From Candidatus Viridilinea mediisalina (GTDB lineage Bacteria > Chloroflexota > Chloroflexia > Chloroflexales > Chloroflexaceae): a stretch of DNA of 57,881 nucleotides. The notes beneath the pieces are model-generated. The model was not told where the DNA came from, made no database searches, and worked only from the letters and a program-made list of their open reading frames with translations. A program made the translations under genes and the position numbers. The stretch covers positions 11,525 through 69,405 of the forward strand of contig NZ_NQWI01000018.1 of the NCBI RefSeq assembly GCF_002532535.1, given 5' to 3'. This document shows positions 49,064 to 57,787 of this stretch, one piece after another. Numbering within the stretch: the stretch's first letter is position 1; each line of letters begins with the position of its first letter.

Positions 49064-51223
49064 CTATGGTAGCCAATAGATCATATAGAGCATACGCTCT
49101 TCAAGCGGCGAAGCCACCACCTCAACCCTCCCATCGGGAAAGGTCTCACGAATGTAGGCCAATTCGTGTTCGCGTTCCGGCAGGATGACGAAGAGGGTTG
49201 GGTAGATCGGCGAACGTAGATCGGGTGCGGGTGGGGCGCTGATTGGTTCCAAAATGTCAATCCGCTCGACGTGAGGGGCGAGGTAGGGAAAACTACCAAA
49301 GTTGATGCTCATGCGTGGCCAGCCCATGAAGAGGACGCGTGTGTTGGGCTCAAAGGCGGCATTGGCATGGTGAGCTAGTTCGGTGGCGACCACTGCGTTG
49401 GGATTGCCATAAATGCGCCGAGGGGTGTAGTCCATGAAGTAGTAGTGGATGCTTGTGGCCATCAGCCCCAGGGTGATGAGGGTGAGGGTGGGCACCAAGA
49501 TCCGTTGGCGCAATGGGCCCAAAAAGGCTCCGAGCCCTTGGGCCACCAGGACGAGTCCCAAGGCGACAAAGATGATCGCTGGGATTGCGGTGGTGATCAG
49601 ACGTTGACTCGAGGGGGTTGTATCGGTGAGCATGCCGCCCATAAGTATCGCGCCGCCCCACCAAGCCACCAACGGAAAGATGCGCCGATCCAACAACCGT
49701 GTACCGGCAAAGCCAATCCCTAGCAAAAAGAGCGTCCCATAGGCCCAATCAAAGAGCGGATCGGGAATGCCATACCATGCAATCCGGTCGGGATAGGCGT
49801 TATAGGCCAGCACCGCCCGTTGAAATTGTTGGAAGATGATCTCCAGTTGGCTGCTGTCGGTTAGCTCCTGCTCCCGTTCGAGCCAGCCACTCTGGAAGAT
49901 ACCCACTGCATTCACGCGCGCATTGTAGTCGTCGGGGAAGCGGAAGGCGTACTGGATCATGGGCGCAGCCGTAAGGAGTGCTACGGCCAGCAGGGTGGCG
50001 ACTCCCCACCCATGCTGCCGCAAGAAGCTGCGGCCATCTCGCAGCAGCAGCAGCAGAATCACCGCACCGCTCAGAATGATCGTAAAGCGCGCCCCAGCAT
50101 AGAAGAATTGCGCGACGCCAATCACCAGGCCGCAGAGCGCCCAATCGAACTGGGTGCGCCGGTCGTAGCCCCGGTAGAGGAAAAGCAGCGCGAGGCTGGC
50201 GAAGAGGCCATCGGCAATCTGGTTCGAGCCGAGGCGCGAGAAGTGGATGTGGTAGTGGTACGCTGCCAGCAGGGCCGCACTCAGCAGCGCCAAACCACGC
50301 CCGTAGAGCCGAGCGACAAGGAAGTAGCTGACCAGAACCGTAAGCGAACCAATGATAGCCCACGGCAGGCGTAGGGCGGTCGCATTCTGGCCCAAGAGCG
50401 CAATCGTCGGCGCATTGAAATAGAAGCTCATGGTGGGCACGCCGAGCCAGCCGGTGGTGAAGGGGTTGTTGATGCGCCCTTCCAGCACCGCGACCGCCTC
50501 CAACCCCTGGGAGCCCTCGTCGCCACCGAGGGTTGGCGGCAGATGCCCCACGTTCCAGAGGCGTAGCACCAGGGTGAGCAGCGCCAACCCAAGGCCAAGC
50601 AGTAACACCTTGGTGGGGGGGCGGGCGAGGGAGGGTAATTGCCAGCCACCCACCGCCGCAAAGAGGCAACCAATCGAAAGCAGCCACGGAATGAAGGTCC
50701 AGTTCAAGTGTGGTCGCGGCTCGCCAATGCGGTCGTAGCCGAGCGCCACTAGCACCAGCAGCATGAGCATAAGCGCCGCCGCGATCCAGCCTGCACGCCC
50801 AGCAACCGGCTGGGGGATAAGCTCGGCTTGGTGTTGCTCCGGGGGCGGCCCGTCACGCAGCAACCAGATCGGCTGACGCCAAAAGGCCCCGGCTAGGAGC
50901 AACGCCGCAGCCACCGCCATACCCACCGCCGTCCAATCCCACTGGCGGACGGTGAGGAATTGCTGTTGGGCCAAGCCAGCAAGCATCAGTGCTACCAAGG
51001 AGAGCACGAGCATGCGCCAGCGTGTATGGCGCAGAAGGGCAGGCGCAATCGGGGCAGGCGCTTCCACCGCCTCCACGTGCAAATGCACGCGCGAACCTTC
51101 AGGGAGGTCAAGCGGCTTCATAGGGTGCAACACCCCGCGCGCATAGAGCGTTTCAAGCTGCTGGCCCTGGAGGGGGTGCGCGGTAGCACTTGGGGCTTGG
51201 GGAGAATCTTCGTGTTGCTTCAC
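49064..51223 (-). CDS. GT39/ArnT-like membrane glycosyltransferase with N-terminal AF2212-like segment
   Basis: The 719-residue protein has about 12 hydrophobic helices from residue 65 on and the catalytic-loop motif G-G-D-E-G-S-Q-G-L-E-A, typical of polyprenyl-phosphate sugar transferases (PMT/ArnT type). It would transfer sugar to a protein or lipid outside the cell. The N-terminal ~55 residues contain L-E-T-L-Y-A-R-G-V-L-H-P-M-K-P-L-D-L-P-E-G-S-R-V, which closely follows the AF2212/DUF104 consensus normally found as a small antitoxin. That fusion is unusual. The sugar and acceptor are unknown. Confidence 0.83.
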   Translation of the reverse strand: MKQHEDSPQAPSATAHPLQGQQLETLYARGVLHPMKPLDLPEGSRVHLHVEAVEAPAPIAPALLRHTRWRMLVLSLVALMLAGLAQQQFLTVRQWDWTAVGMAVAAALLLAGAFWRQPIWLLRDGPPPEQHQAELIPQPVAGRAGWIAAALMLMLLVLVALGYDRIGEPRPHLNWTFIPWLLSIGCLFAAVGGWQLPSLARPPTKVLLLGLGLALLTLVLRLWNVGHLPPTLGGDEGSQGLEAVAVLEGRINNPFTTGWLGVPTMSFYFNAPTIALLGQNATALRLPWAIIGSLTVLVSYFLVARLYGRGLALLSAALLAAYHYHIHFSRLGSNQIADGLFASLALLFLYRGYDRRTQFDWALCGLVIGVAQFFYAGARFTIILSGAVILLLLLRDGRSFLRQHGWGVATLLAVALLTAAPMIQYAFRFPDDYNARVNAVGIFQSGWLEREQELTDSSQLEIIFQQFQRAVLAYNAYPDRIAWYGIPDPLFDWAYGTLFLLGIGFAGTRLLDRRIFPLVAWWGGAILMGGMLTDTTPSSQRLITTAIPAIIFVALGLVLVAQGLGAFLGPLRQRILVPTLTLITLGLMATSIHYYFMDYTPRRIYGNPNAVVATELAHHANAAFEPNTRVLFMGWPRMSINFGSFPYLAPHVERIDILEPISAPPAPDLRSPIYPTLFVILPEREHELAYIRETFPDGRVEVVASPLEERMLYMIYWLP

Positions 51224-51257
51224 GTTCGGGTGCGTTTTTTTGTTTGGTTTTAGAGGT

Positions 51258-51346
51258 TGTCTGAAAAGTCTATGAACTGGCGTTGGAGTGCCGGCTTCAG
51301 CCGGCTAAAGCCGGCACTCCAACGTGTGCCCACTAGCTTTTCAGAC
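51258..51346. repeat. 88-bp palindromic element, copy 3
   Basis: TGTCTGAAAAGTC and AGCTTTTCAGACA form the ends; GTGCCGGCTTCAGCCGGC is the centre. It lies in the divergent gap between the two glycosyltransferase genes. Confidence 0.85.
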
Positions 51347-51382
51347 AGCTTCTTAAAGCCAGTTTGCCGAAACTGTCATCCT

Positions 51383-51411
51383 CTGCCACTCAGTATAACC
51401 GATGGTACAAT
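51383..51411 (+). promoter_or_regulatory. Possible promoter for a leaderless GT4 message
   Basis: CTGCCA (51383-51388) and TACAAT (51406-51411) are 17 bp apart. TACAAT ends seven bases before the ATG at 51419 and no Shine-Dalgarno site is present, so the transcript may begin at or next to the start codon. Confidence 0.45.
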
Positions 51412-51418
51412 AATCGCT

Positions 51419-52549
51419 ATGTGTGTACCAATTGCCATTGATATCAGCCGCCTCGGAGCGCGTGAATACACGGGCACCGAGCGTTACACCTACGAACTGC
51501 TTGCGGCCTTGGCCAAACTTGATCGCTTTCGCCCTTACACGCTCTACAGCAATGGCTTACCAGCGCGGCTACCGTTGCTTGGCCCTAATGTTAGCCTGCG
51601 GAATATTCCCGCGCCACGCCTCTGGACCCACATGCGCTTAGGGCCAACGGCCTTGCGCGAGCGGCCAGCCTTACTTTTCATTCCGGCCCATGTGGTGCCA
51701 CTCATCCACCCGCCCAGTGTGGTAACCATCCACGATCTGGGCTACCACATGTTTCCAGAGGCGCACACTGCACGACGGCGGCTCGAATTGGAGTTGACGA
51801 CGCGCTGGAGCCTGCGGGCGGCACGCCATGTGATTGCGATCTCGCAGACAACCAAAGCAGACTTAGTACACCATTATAGGGCCGATCCAGCACGCATCAG
51901 TGTCGTATACCATGGAGTACAAGACCATTTTACCCCAACTGAACATGGCCAGCACCTCGCCCCTCAACTACGCCAGCGCTACCACTTGGCGCAACGGCCC
52001 TACCTGCTCTATGTAGGCACTATTCAGCCGCGGAAGAACTTGGTACGCCTGCTGGAAGCCTTCGCCCAAGCCCTGCCCCACTTGGAAGAACCGCCGCTCC
52101 TCGTTCTTGCCGGGCGCGAGGGCTGGCTCAGTAGCGCCATCGTTGCCCGCACTCGCGCCTTGGGCCTTGAACATCATGTCCGTTTTCCTGGGTACATCCC
52201 CGATGCTGATCTGCCGGCCCTGCTGCGAGGCGCACTCGCCTTTGTCTTCCCTTCACTCTACGAGGGCTTTGGGATGCCGGTGTTGGAAGCTATGGCCTGT
52301 GGCACTCCGGTACTCACCGCCAACGGCTCGGCGCTGCGCGAAGTGGCCGACACGGCGGCCCTCTTGGTTGATCCGACCAATACCGATGCAATCGCAGCGG
52401 GTCTGTTGCGCCTCATCAGTGACGCGCACCTACGTGAGGCCCTACGCGAACGGGGTCTCGCCCGTGCCGCCATGTTTACCTGGGAGCGTTGTGCCCAGTT
52501 GACCCTTGCGGTGCTGCTGGAGAACATCCAATTGGCATCATTTGCTTGA
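51419..52549 (+). CDS. GT4-family glycosyltransferase
   Basis: The 376-residue protein has a GT-B fold. The N-half begins I-A-I-D-I-S-R-L-G and has Y-T-G-T-E-R-Y-T-Y-E-L-L. The C-half carries the donor-site pattern Y-V-G-T-I-Q-P-R-K-N-L-V-R-L-L-E-A and the E-x7-E motif (F-P-S-L-Y-E-G-F-G-M-P-V-L-E-A-M-A-C-G). It transfers a sugar from a nucleotide donor, probably for a surface glycan. ATG 51419 is chosen because similarity starts there; the upstream open frame runs through a repeat. Confidence 0.92.
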   Translation: MCVPIAIDISRLGAREYTGTERYTYELLAALAKLDRFRPYTLYSNGLPARLPLLGPNVSLRNIPAPRLWTHMRLGPTALRERPALLFIPAHVVPLIHPPSVVTIHDLGYHMFPEAHTARRRLELELTTRWSLRAARHVIAISQTTKADLVHHYRADPARISVVYHGVQDHFTPTEHGQHLAPQLRQRYHLAQRPYLLYVGTIQPRKNLVRLLEAFAQALPHLEEPPLLVLAGREGWLSSAIVARTRALGLEHHVRFPGYIPDADLPALLRGALAFVFPSLYEGFGMPVLEAMACGTPVLTANGSALREVADTAALLVDPTNTDAIAAGLLRLISDAHLREALRERGLARAAMFTWERCAQLTLAVLLENIQLASFA

Positions 52550-52598
52550 ACGGGCTATACTAGAGTTAGGATGATTGTGGAGGTTGAGGAGGTTAGGC

Positions 52599-53048
52599 GT
52601 GTTACAGCCCGACGAGCTGCCCGTTACGACCAAGAGCAGCGCCGAGTGCGAAACTGAATTGCTCCGGCGTGAACTGGCCGAGACCCAGCAGCTTGTGCGT
52701 GGGCTGCGACGCCAATTGGAAAAGGCGCACGATGCGGCCAATGAAGCCAAGCGCGCCCATGCCAAGATGGTCAATACCCTGACCGAAACGATGCGCGAGA
52801 ATACCACCCTCGTACACGAGCGCGACTTCTGGCGCACCCGCGCCCAACGCCTCGAAGCGGGCCTCAGTACCGAGCTAGAGCTAGAGCATCCGGTGGTTGA
52901 TATGAGTGCGCTGAGCAATCAGATCAGCGAAGAGGAGGCCAACGCCATCCGCAAAGCTATGGCGCGCCTGCACCATCCCGATGTGGGCGGCAATCCCGAC
53001 CGCATGAAGGCGTGGAATGCTGCCCTTGATCGCTTGGGCCGGGGCTAG
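52599..53048 (+). CDS. Coiled-coil protein with J-domain-like C-terminus
   Basis: The 149-residue protein has a long coiled coil (about residues 15-90, heptads rich in Glu, Leu, Arg). The tail carries A-R-L-H-H-P-D-V-G-G-N-P-D-R-M-K-A-W-N-A-A-L, the His-Pro-Asp loop and helix III of a DnaJ J-domain; helix I is not clear. It may recruit DnaK. GTG 52599 follows GAGGAGG with six-base spacing. It is co-directional with the GT4 and solute-binding genes. Function unknown. Confidence 0.6.
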   Translation: MLQPDELPVTTKSSAECETELLRRELAETQQLVRGLRRQLEKAHDAANEAKRAHAKMVNTLTETMRENTTLVHERDFWRTRAQRLEAGLSTELELEHPVVDMSALSNQISEEEANAIRKAMARLHHPDVGGNPDRMKAWNAALDRLGRG

Positions 53049-53067
53049 GCGTAATATTTTTAGGGTA

Positions 53068-54300
53068 ATGTACACTCGTATGCGTAGCATTGCTTTCGGC
53101 TATCTGGTTCTCTGTCTGCTGGCATGGGGCCTCAAGACGGTGGTGGCACTGCCGGGGTTTTGGGGCTATGCGCCGATCAATCTGGGGATTGGGCCGGGGA
53201 GCCAGCCGATTGAACTGGTTGTCTGGTTCGATGATGAGCAGCAGCCGTGGATGTATGCGGCGGCGCAAAACTTCCACGCTCGCCGCCCGAGCGTCAGTGG
53301 GCGTCCAATTACCATGCGGCTGGTTGCCATGGATTCATGGGAGATGGTTGATCGCGTCGCTCGCCAAGATTGGGGCGAATATCCCCCGCCTACGGCACTT
53401 AGTCCCGCTAGTAGCTTCTGGCTCGATGAGTTGCAGATTGCGTGGGCGGGCCTCAATGCGGGCGATCCGCTTGTACGCAACAGTGTGACTCCCATGGTCT
53501 TGTCGCCGCTGGTGCTGGTGGCCTGGGAAGATCGGGCGCGCCGCCTCTGGCCTGATGGGATGCAGCGCTTCTGGTGGGACATCCATGCAGCCGCGAGTGA
53601 TCCGGAGGGTTGGGCCGGGGTGACGCAGCGGGCCGGGTTTGCCCAAGATGCACCACAGGTTGCTGAGGCTGAAGCCTGGGGCCAACTCAAGCTGGGTTTG
53701 GCCGATCCGCTGGAGAGTACGAGTGGCATGCAGACGCTCGTGTTGATGGCGTATGGCTTCTATGAGCGTACCAGTGGCCTAGAACTTGCAGATGTGCGTA
53801 ACCCAGAGTTGCGCCAATGGCTTGATGAGATCCGGCAAGCGGTGCCTCAAGCTGATCGTAGTAGCGCCGATGTGATGCGTAGTTTGGTGCAGTTTGGGCC
53901 GAGCCGCTATGATCTGGCTCTGGTCTATGAACATGTGGCGATCCAGCATTTGAGTGAGGCCCAAGAGCGTTGGGATGCGACGCTGCGGGTCTACTATCCA
54001 CCCAAAACGATCTTTAGTGATTACCCCTATGCCATTCTGAACGCCCCGCTGACCAGTTCCGATGAGCGCGCAGCCGCCGAGCGTCTGCGGAGCTTCCTGC
54101 GCGACCGTCCGCAACAGCAGTTGGCCCGTCAACACGGCTTCCGCCCCGCCGATGCGGCGGTGCCGATTATGAGCGAGGAATTGAGTAATCCCTTCTACTT
54201 CTACAGTAGCTATGGCATCCAAGCCCAACTTGGGCAACAGGTTGAACGTCTTTCACGCGAGGAGCTTGATACCCTGTTGATCCTCTGGGCCAATCGCTAA
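53068..54300 (+). CDS. Membrane-anchored extracellular solute-binding-like protein
   Basis: The 410-residue protein has an N-terminal hydrophobic segment (about residues 8-28) serving as signal or anchor, then P-I-E-L-V-V-W-F-D-D-E-Q-Q-P-W-M-Y-A-A-A-Q-N-F, the beginning of a type 2 periplasmic binding fold. Blocks such as V-L-S-P-L-V-L-V-A-W-E fit bacterial extracellular solute-binding proteins seen next to VWA proteins. ATG 53068 is taken; ATG 53080 is possible. It is followed after ten bases by a coiled-coil membrane protein with AAGGAG. Confidence 0.65.
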   Translation: MYTRMRSIAFGYLVLCLLAWGLKTVVALPGFWGYAPINLGIGPGSQPIELVVWFDDEQQPWMYAAAQNFHARRPSVSGRPITMRLVAMDSWEMVDRVARQDWGEYPPPTALSPASSFWLDELQIAWAGLNAGDPLVRNSVTPMVLSPLVLVAWEDRARRLWPDGMQRFWWDIHAAASDPEGWAGVTQRAGFAQDAPQVAEAEAWGQLKLGLADPLESTSGMQTLVLMAYGFYERTSGLELADVRNPELRQWLDEIRQAVPQADRSSADVMRSLVQFGPSRYDLALVYEHVAIQHLSEAQERWDATLRVYYPPKTIFSDYPYAILNAPLTSSDERAAAERLRSFLRDRPQQQLARQHGFRPADAAVPIMSEELSNPFYFYSSYGIQAQLGQQVERLSREELDTLLILWANR

Positions 54301-54313
54301 AAGGAGTCCCTTG

Positions 54314-55051
54314 ATGCCCAACCCCTATCTGTACGCGGCGCGGCGTCCGTTGGCGGTGGTGGTCTTGGTCGTGGCAATCCTCGCTGGGCTTAACATTTAC
54401 CTCTGGTTATTGCCACTGGGCTTGATGGTCTATGGCCTCATGGTTGTTACCGGCGGACGCGATCCCGAACTGATCGCCGCTAGTCAGCGCCCGCCGCGTC
54501 CGCGCCTGACCAGTGGTACCTTTCGTAGCAACATTGCCTCAATTGAGCGCACGCAGCGCGAAATCCGGCGCGCAGCGACCCAAGCGAGCGGCGGGTTGCA
54601 GCGGCTCTTGGAGCGGATCACCAGCCAAACCCATGAATTGGTTGATGAAGCCTACAAGTTGGCCGATAAGGGCCAGTTGATTGAACGCTACCTGCGCCAG
54701 ATCAACCTTGCCCACCTGCAAGAGCGCATCAATACTACCGACCGCCAAATTGCCGCGAGTGCCGATGCCTATACGATCCAGCAACTCCAAGAGACGCGCC
54801 GTGCGCTCGCCGAGAAGCAGCGCAATGCCGCCGACCTGACTACCTACATCGGGCGTATTCAGGCGCAACTCCAGAGTATTCAGGCCAACCTCGATAATGT
54901 CCTAGCCGAAACAGTGCGCCTCCGCACCTCCGATGTGGTCAGTGCCGATGTGCTTACCAACCAAGTCGCCCAGCGGCTCACAGACCTGCAGAGTGATATG
55001 CAGGCGTTCCAGCGGGTGCTGGATAATGCTATGTCCGGCGCGCAACCGTGA
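54314..55051 (+). CDS. Membrane-anchored coiled-coil protein of unknown function
   Basis: The 245-residue protein has two adjacent hydrophobic helices (about 10-27 and 29-45) and then a mostly helical cytoplasmic region with coiled-coil runs (Q-E-T-R-R-A-L-A-E-K-Q-R-N-A-A-D-L and others). Such a layout is typical of scaffold or toxic-anion-resistance-like proteins. I recognise no named family. It is translated from the same message as the preceding solute-binding gene (AAGGAG, start ATG 54314). Confidence 0.65.
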   Translation: MPNPYLYAARRPLAVVVLVVAILAGLNIYLWLLPLGLMVYGLMVVTGGRDPELIAASQRPPRPRLTSGTFRSNIASIERTQREIRRAATQASGGLQRLLERITSQTHELVDEAYKLADKGQLIERYLRQINLAHLQERINTTDRQIAASADAYTIQQLQETRRALAEKQRNAADLTTYIGRIQAQLQSIQANLDNVLAETVRLRTSDVVSADVLTNQVAQRLTDLQSDMQAFQRVLDNAMSGAQP

Positions 55052-55075
55052 TGGAGAGGGAGGGAGAATAAGAGG

Positions 55076-55270
55076 TACAGAGGGTTGAACCACAGAGGCA
55101 CAGAGGACACAGAGGAAGGGAAAGAAATGGAAATAGAAATTGCCATATCCTAAAATAAAACAACCCCTGTATCGCTACCCTCTGTGTTCTCTGTGCCTCT
55201 GTGGTTCAAATTCTCTGTGTTCTCTGTGCCTCTGTGGTTCAAATTCTCTGTGTTCTCTGTGCCCTCTACT
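55076..55270. repeat. Dispersed CACAGAGGCACAGAG repeat pair
   Basis: One arm (ACCACAGAGGCACAGAGGAC) near 55088 is the inverse of three direct copies of CTCTGTGTTCTCTGTGCC with TCTGTGGTTCAAATT between 55180 and 55262. The gap 55052-55281 has no gene. Confidence 0.75.
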
Positions 55271-55281
55271 CCCTCTGGTTC

Positions 55282-55494
55282 TCAAGCCAGCAAAGCTACC
55301 CGATAACCCGCCGCTTCAAGCGCCCGCACGATGGCCGCGAGGCTCGCCGTCGGGCTGCGCTCAAGCTGCAATGTGCCTGTGGCAGCGTTGGCATGAGCAC
55401 GTTGGACGCCTGGGATCCGTGCTACTGCCGCCAAGACCGCTTGGCGGTCGCGTTCGCCGTGCATGTTTTCGATGCGAATGATTTCGAGGATCAT
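55282..55494 (-). CDS. Small HMA-fold protein lacking the CxxC metal site
   Basis: The 70-residue protein follows the ferredoxin-like heavy-metal-associated pattern: I-I-R-I-E-N-M then V-L-A-A-V-A-R-I-P-G-V-Q-R-A-H-A-N and I-V-R-A-L-E-A-A-G-Y. The metal-binding M-x-C-x-x-C is replaced by M-H-G-E-R-D, so it probably does not chelate copper in the usual way. It is divergent from fni, with starts 80 bp apart. Function unknown. Confidence 0.65.
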   Translation of the reverse strand: MILEIIRIENMHGERDRQAVLAAVARIPGVQRAHANAATGTLQLERSPTASLAAIVRALEAAGYRVALLA

Positions 55495-55574
55495 GTTTGA
55501 CGCCCCCCTATTTTGCTGGTATGATCGCTCCGCCTATTTCCCGCTACTTGATCCCTAATGTGAAGGAGGGTCAC

Positions 55575-56609
55575 ATGCCCGATTCCGGCCAGACCGAAGG
55601 GCGAAAGCTGGATCATATCAGAATCGTCCTGGGTGAGGATGTTGACGCGAAGGGTGTGGCAAGCGGTTTTGCTGCCTATCGGCTGCCCCATACTGCCCTC
55701 CCTGAAATCGATCTGGCTGACGTCAATACGCAGATGACCTTTCTTGGCAAACCGATTGGTGCGCCGCTGTTGATCAGTTCGATGACGGGTGGCGCTGCTG
55801 AGGCGCAGAAGATCAATCTGGCCCTGGCCGAGGCGGCTGAAGCCTTGGGGTTGCCGATGGGCGTTGGTTCGCAACGCGCCGCGGTGGTGGACGGACGGCT
55901 CGCTGCGACCTACCAGGTGCGCCAGGTGGCCCCCCGGATTCCGCTTTTGGCTAATCTGGGGGCTGTGCAACTCAACTATGGCTTTGGGGTGGATCATTGT
56001 CGCCGGGCGGTGGAGATGATTGAGGCCGATGCGCTCATTTTACACCTCAATCCGCTACAAGAGGCTGTCCAGCCTGAGGGTAACACCAATTTTAAGGGTC
56101 TGCTCAGTAAGATTGAACAGATCTGCCGCGCTCTGGAAGTTCCTGTGGTGATCAAAGAGGTGGGCAATGGCATTAGTGCCGATAATGCCTACGATCTCTA
56201 TATGTGCGGTGTGAAGATTATTGATATTGCGGGGGCCGGGGGCACGAGTTGGAGCGAGGTTGAACGCTTCCGCCAGCCTCATGAGCAGGGCCGCCGGGTT
56301 GCTGGTGCGTTTGCCGATTGGGGTCTGCCTACGCTTGAGGCGCTTCAGGAGGTGCGTTCGACTCTGCCCAGTGCTACGCTGATTGCCTCTGGTGGGGTGC
56401 GTAGTGGCGTTGATGTGGCGAAGGCGATCGCCTTGGGTGCCGATCTTGCCGGTACCGCGAAACCTGCCCTCTTTAGCGCCATTGATGAACGCGGTGCCGA
56501 AGCGGTTGTGGAAGGGCTCTCTGCTTTTATCCATGAACTGCGTGTGGCGATGTTCTGTACTGGCTGCGCTGATTTGACAGCGCTACGTGAGTTGCCTATC
56601 CGACGCTAG
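55575..56609 (+). CDS. fni: Type-2 isopentenyl-diphosphate delta-isomerase
   Basis: The 344-residue FMN enzyme interconverts IPP and DMAPP, the isoprenoid building blocks. It begins R-K-L-D-H-I-R-I. It has [10 protein letters not shown] for flavin binding, [22 protein letters not shown] near the active site, and [11 protein letters not shown] for phosphate. ATG 55575 is set by AAGGAGG eight bases upstream. Its TAG overlaps the recF GTG by one base. Confidence 0.96.
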   Translation: MPDSGQTEGRKLDHIRIVLGEDVDAKGVASGFAAYRLPHTALPEIDLADVNTQMTFLGKPIGAPLLISSMTGGAAEAQKINLALAEAAEALGLPMGVGSQRAAVVDGRLAATYQVRQVAPRIPLLANLGAVQLNYGFGVDHCRRAVEMIEADALILHLNPLQEAVQPEGNTNFKGLLSKIEQICRALEVPVVIKEVGNGISADNAYDLYMCGVKIIDIAGAGGTSWSEVERFRQPHEQGRRVAGAFADWGLPTLEALQEVRSTLPSATLIASGGVRSGVDVAKAIALGADLAGTAKPALFSAIDERGAEAVVEGLSAFIHELRVAMFCTGCADLTALRELPIRR

Positions 56610-57787
56610 TGGATGTCTCCCACCTGACGCTGCGCGATTTCCGTAATTATCAGCGCCTCGAACTTGGGCTTACTCCCGCTATTACGCTGCTCTATGGCCC
56701 AAATGCTGCGGGAAAGACGAGTATCCTTGAGGCGCTCTTCTTTTTGGCTACCACGCGCTCGACGCGGGTGAGCGCCGACCGTGATCTGGTGCGTTGGGAT
56801 GCCCTTGGTGAAGCGGGAGTGCCGCCCTTTGCCCGTATGCTGGCTGAGGTGCAGCGTAAGAGCGGCCCACTGCGCCTTGAGGTGCTGGTGCAGCGGCGTA
56901 CCGATGAGGATGGCCAGTTGACCGCTGCGTCCAGTAAGTTGGTGCGGATTGATCGCCGACCCGCCCGCGCCATTGATCTCGTGGGTCAACTGCGTGTCGT
57001 ACTCTTCACCCCTGCCGATCTGGTCTTGGTTGATGGCCCGCCCAACGAGCGCCGCCGCTACCTCGATATTACCCTCTCGCAACTCGATCCCCACTATGTC
57101 CGCACGCTCGCCCACTACCAGAAGATCGCGCAGCAGCGCAATAGCCTACTGCGTGCCTGGCGCGAGCGGCGCCGCCCGCTGCGTGCCGTGGATGATGAGT
57201 TGGCCTACTGGGACCAAGAGTTAACTGCGGCGGGTGGCTATCTGTTGGCTGAACGACTGCGGGCGGTGCATGAACTCAATGCACTCGTTGGCCCGCTCTA
57301 CCAGCAGATTAGTGGCGGGAGTGCGCCGCTGCTGGTGGCCTATCAGCCCAGCCTTGAACTGGAGACCAACCAGAATGCCGGGGGTCTCGCCAACCAACTG
57401 GCAGCCGGGCTACGCGCCGCCCGCCGCGATGAAGTGGCCCGTGGCCAGACGCTGCTGGGGCCGCACCGCGACGACCTCGTCTTTCGTGTGGATGGGGTCA
57501 ACCTGGGGCGCTACGGCTCACGCGGGCAGCAGCGCAGCGTCGCCCTGGCGCTCAAACTGGGCGAAGCGGAACTCATGCGCCAACGGGCGGGCGATGCGCC
57601 CGTGCTGCTGCTCGACGACATGTTGAGCGAACTGGACGCCCAGCGGCGCGCCCACCTACTCGAAACCATCCGCCGCCCCAACCAGCAGACCCTGCTCACC
57701 GCCACGGATTTAGGCATCTTTGGGGCTGAATTCTTGGCCAACATCACGCGCCTGCGTGTTGAGGAGGGCCGGGTGTATCCGTCGTAG
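56609..57787 (+). CDS. recF: DNA replication and repair protein RecF
   Basis: The 392-residue SMC-like ATPase loads RecA at gaps with RecO and RecR. Walker A is G-P-N-A-A-G-K-T at about residues 30-37. The family signature is L-G-P-H-R-D-D-L, followed by the ABC-like S-R-G-Q-Q-R-S and Walker [12 protein letters not shown]. The start is GTG in the sequence TAGTG shared with the fni stop, so translation is coupled. A 7-bp tandem repeat begins just after the stop. Confidence 0.96.
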   Translation: MDVSHLTLRDFRNYQRLELGLTPAITLLYGPNAAGKTSILEALFFLATTRSTRVSADRDLVRWDALGEAGVPPFARMLAEVQRKSGPLRLEVLVQRRTDEDGQLTAASSKLVRIDRRPARAIDLVGQLRVVLFTPADLVLVDGPPNERRRYLDITLSQLDPHYVRTLAHYQKIAQQRNSLLRAWRERRRPLRAVDDELAYWDQELTAAGGYLLAERLRAVHELNALVGPLYQQISGGSAPLLVAYQPSLELETNQNAGGLANQLAAGLRAARRDEVARGQTLLGPHRDDLVFRVDGVNLGRYGSRGQQRSVALALKLGEAELMRQRAGDAPVLLLDDMLSELDAQRRAHLLETIRRPNQQTLLTATDLGIFGAEFLANITRLRVEEGRVYPS

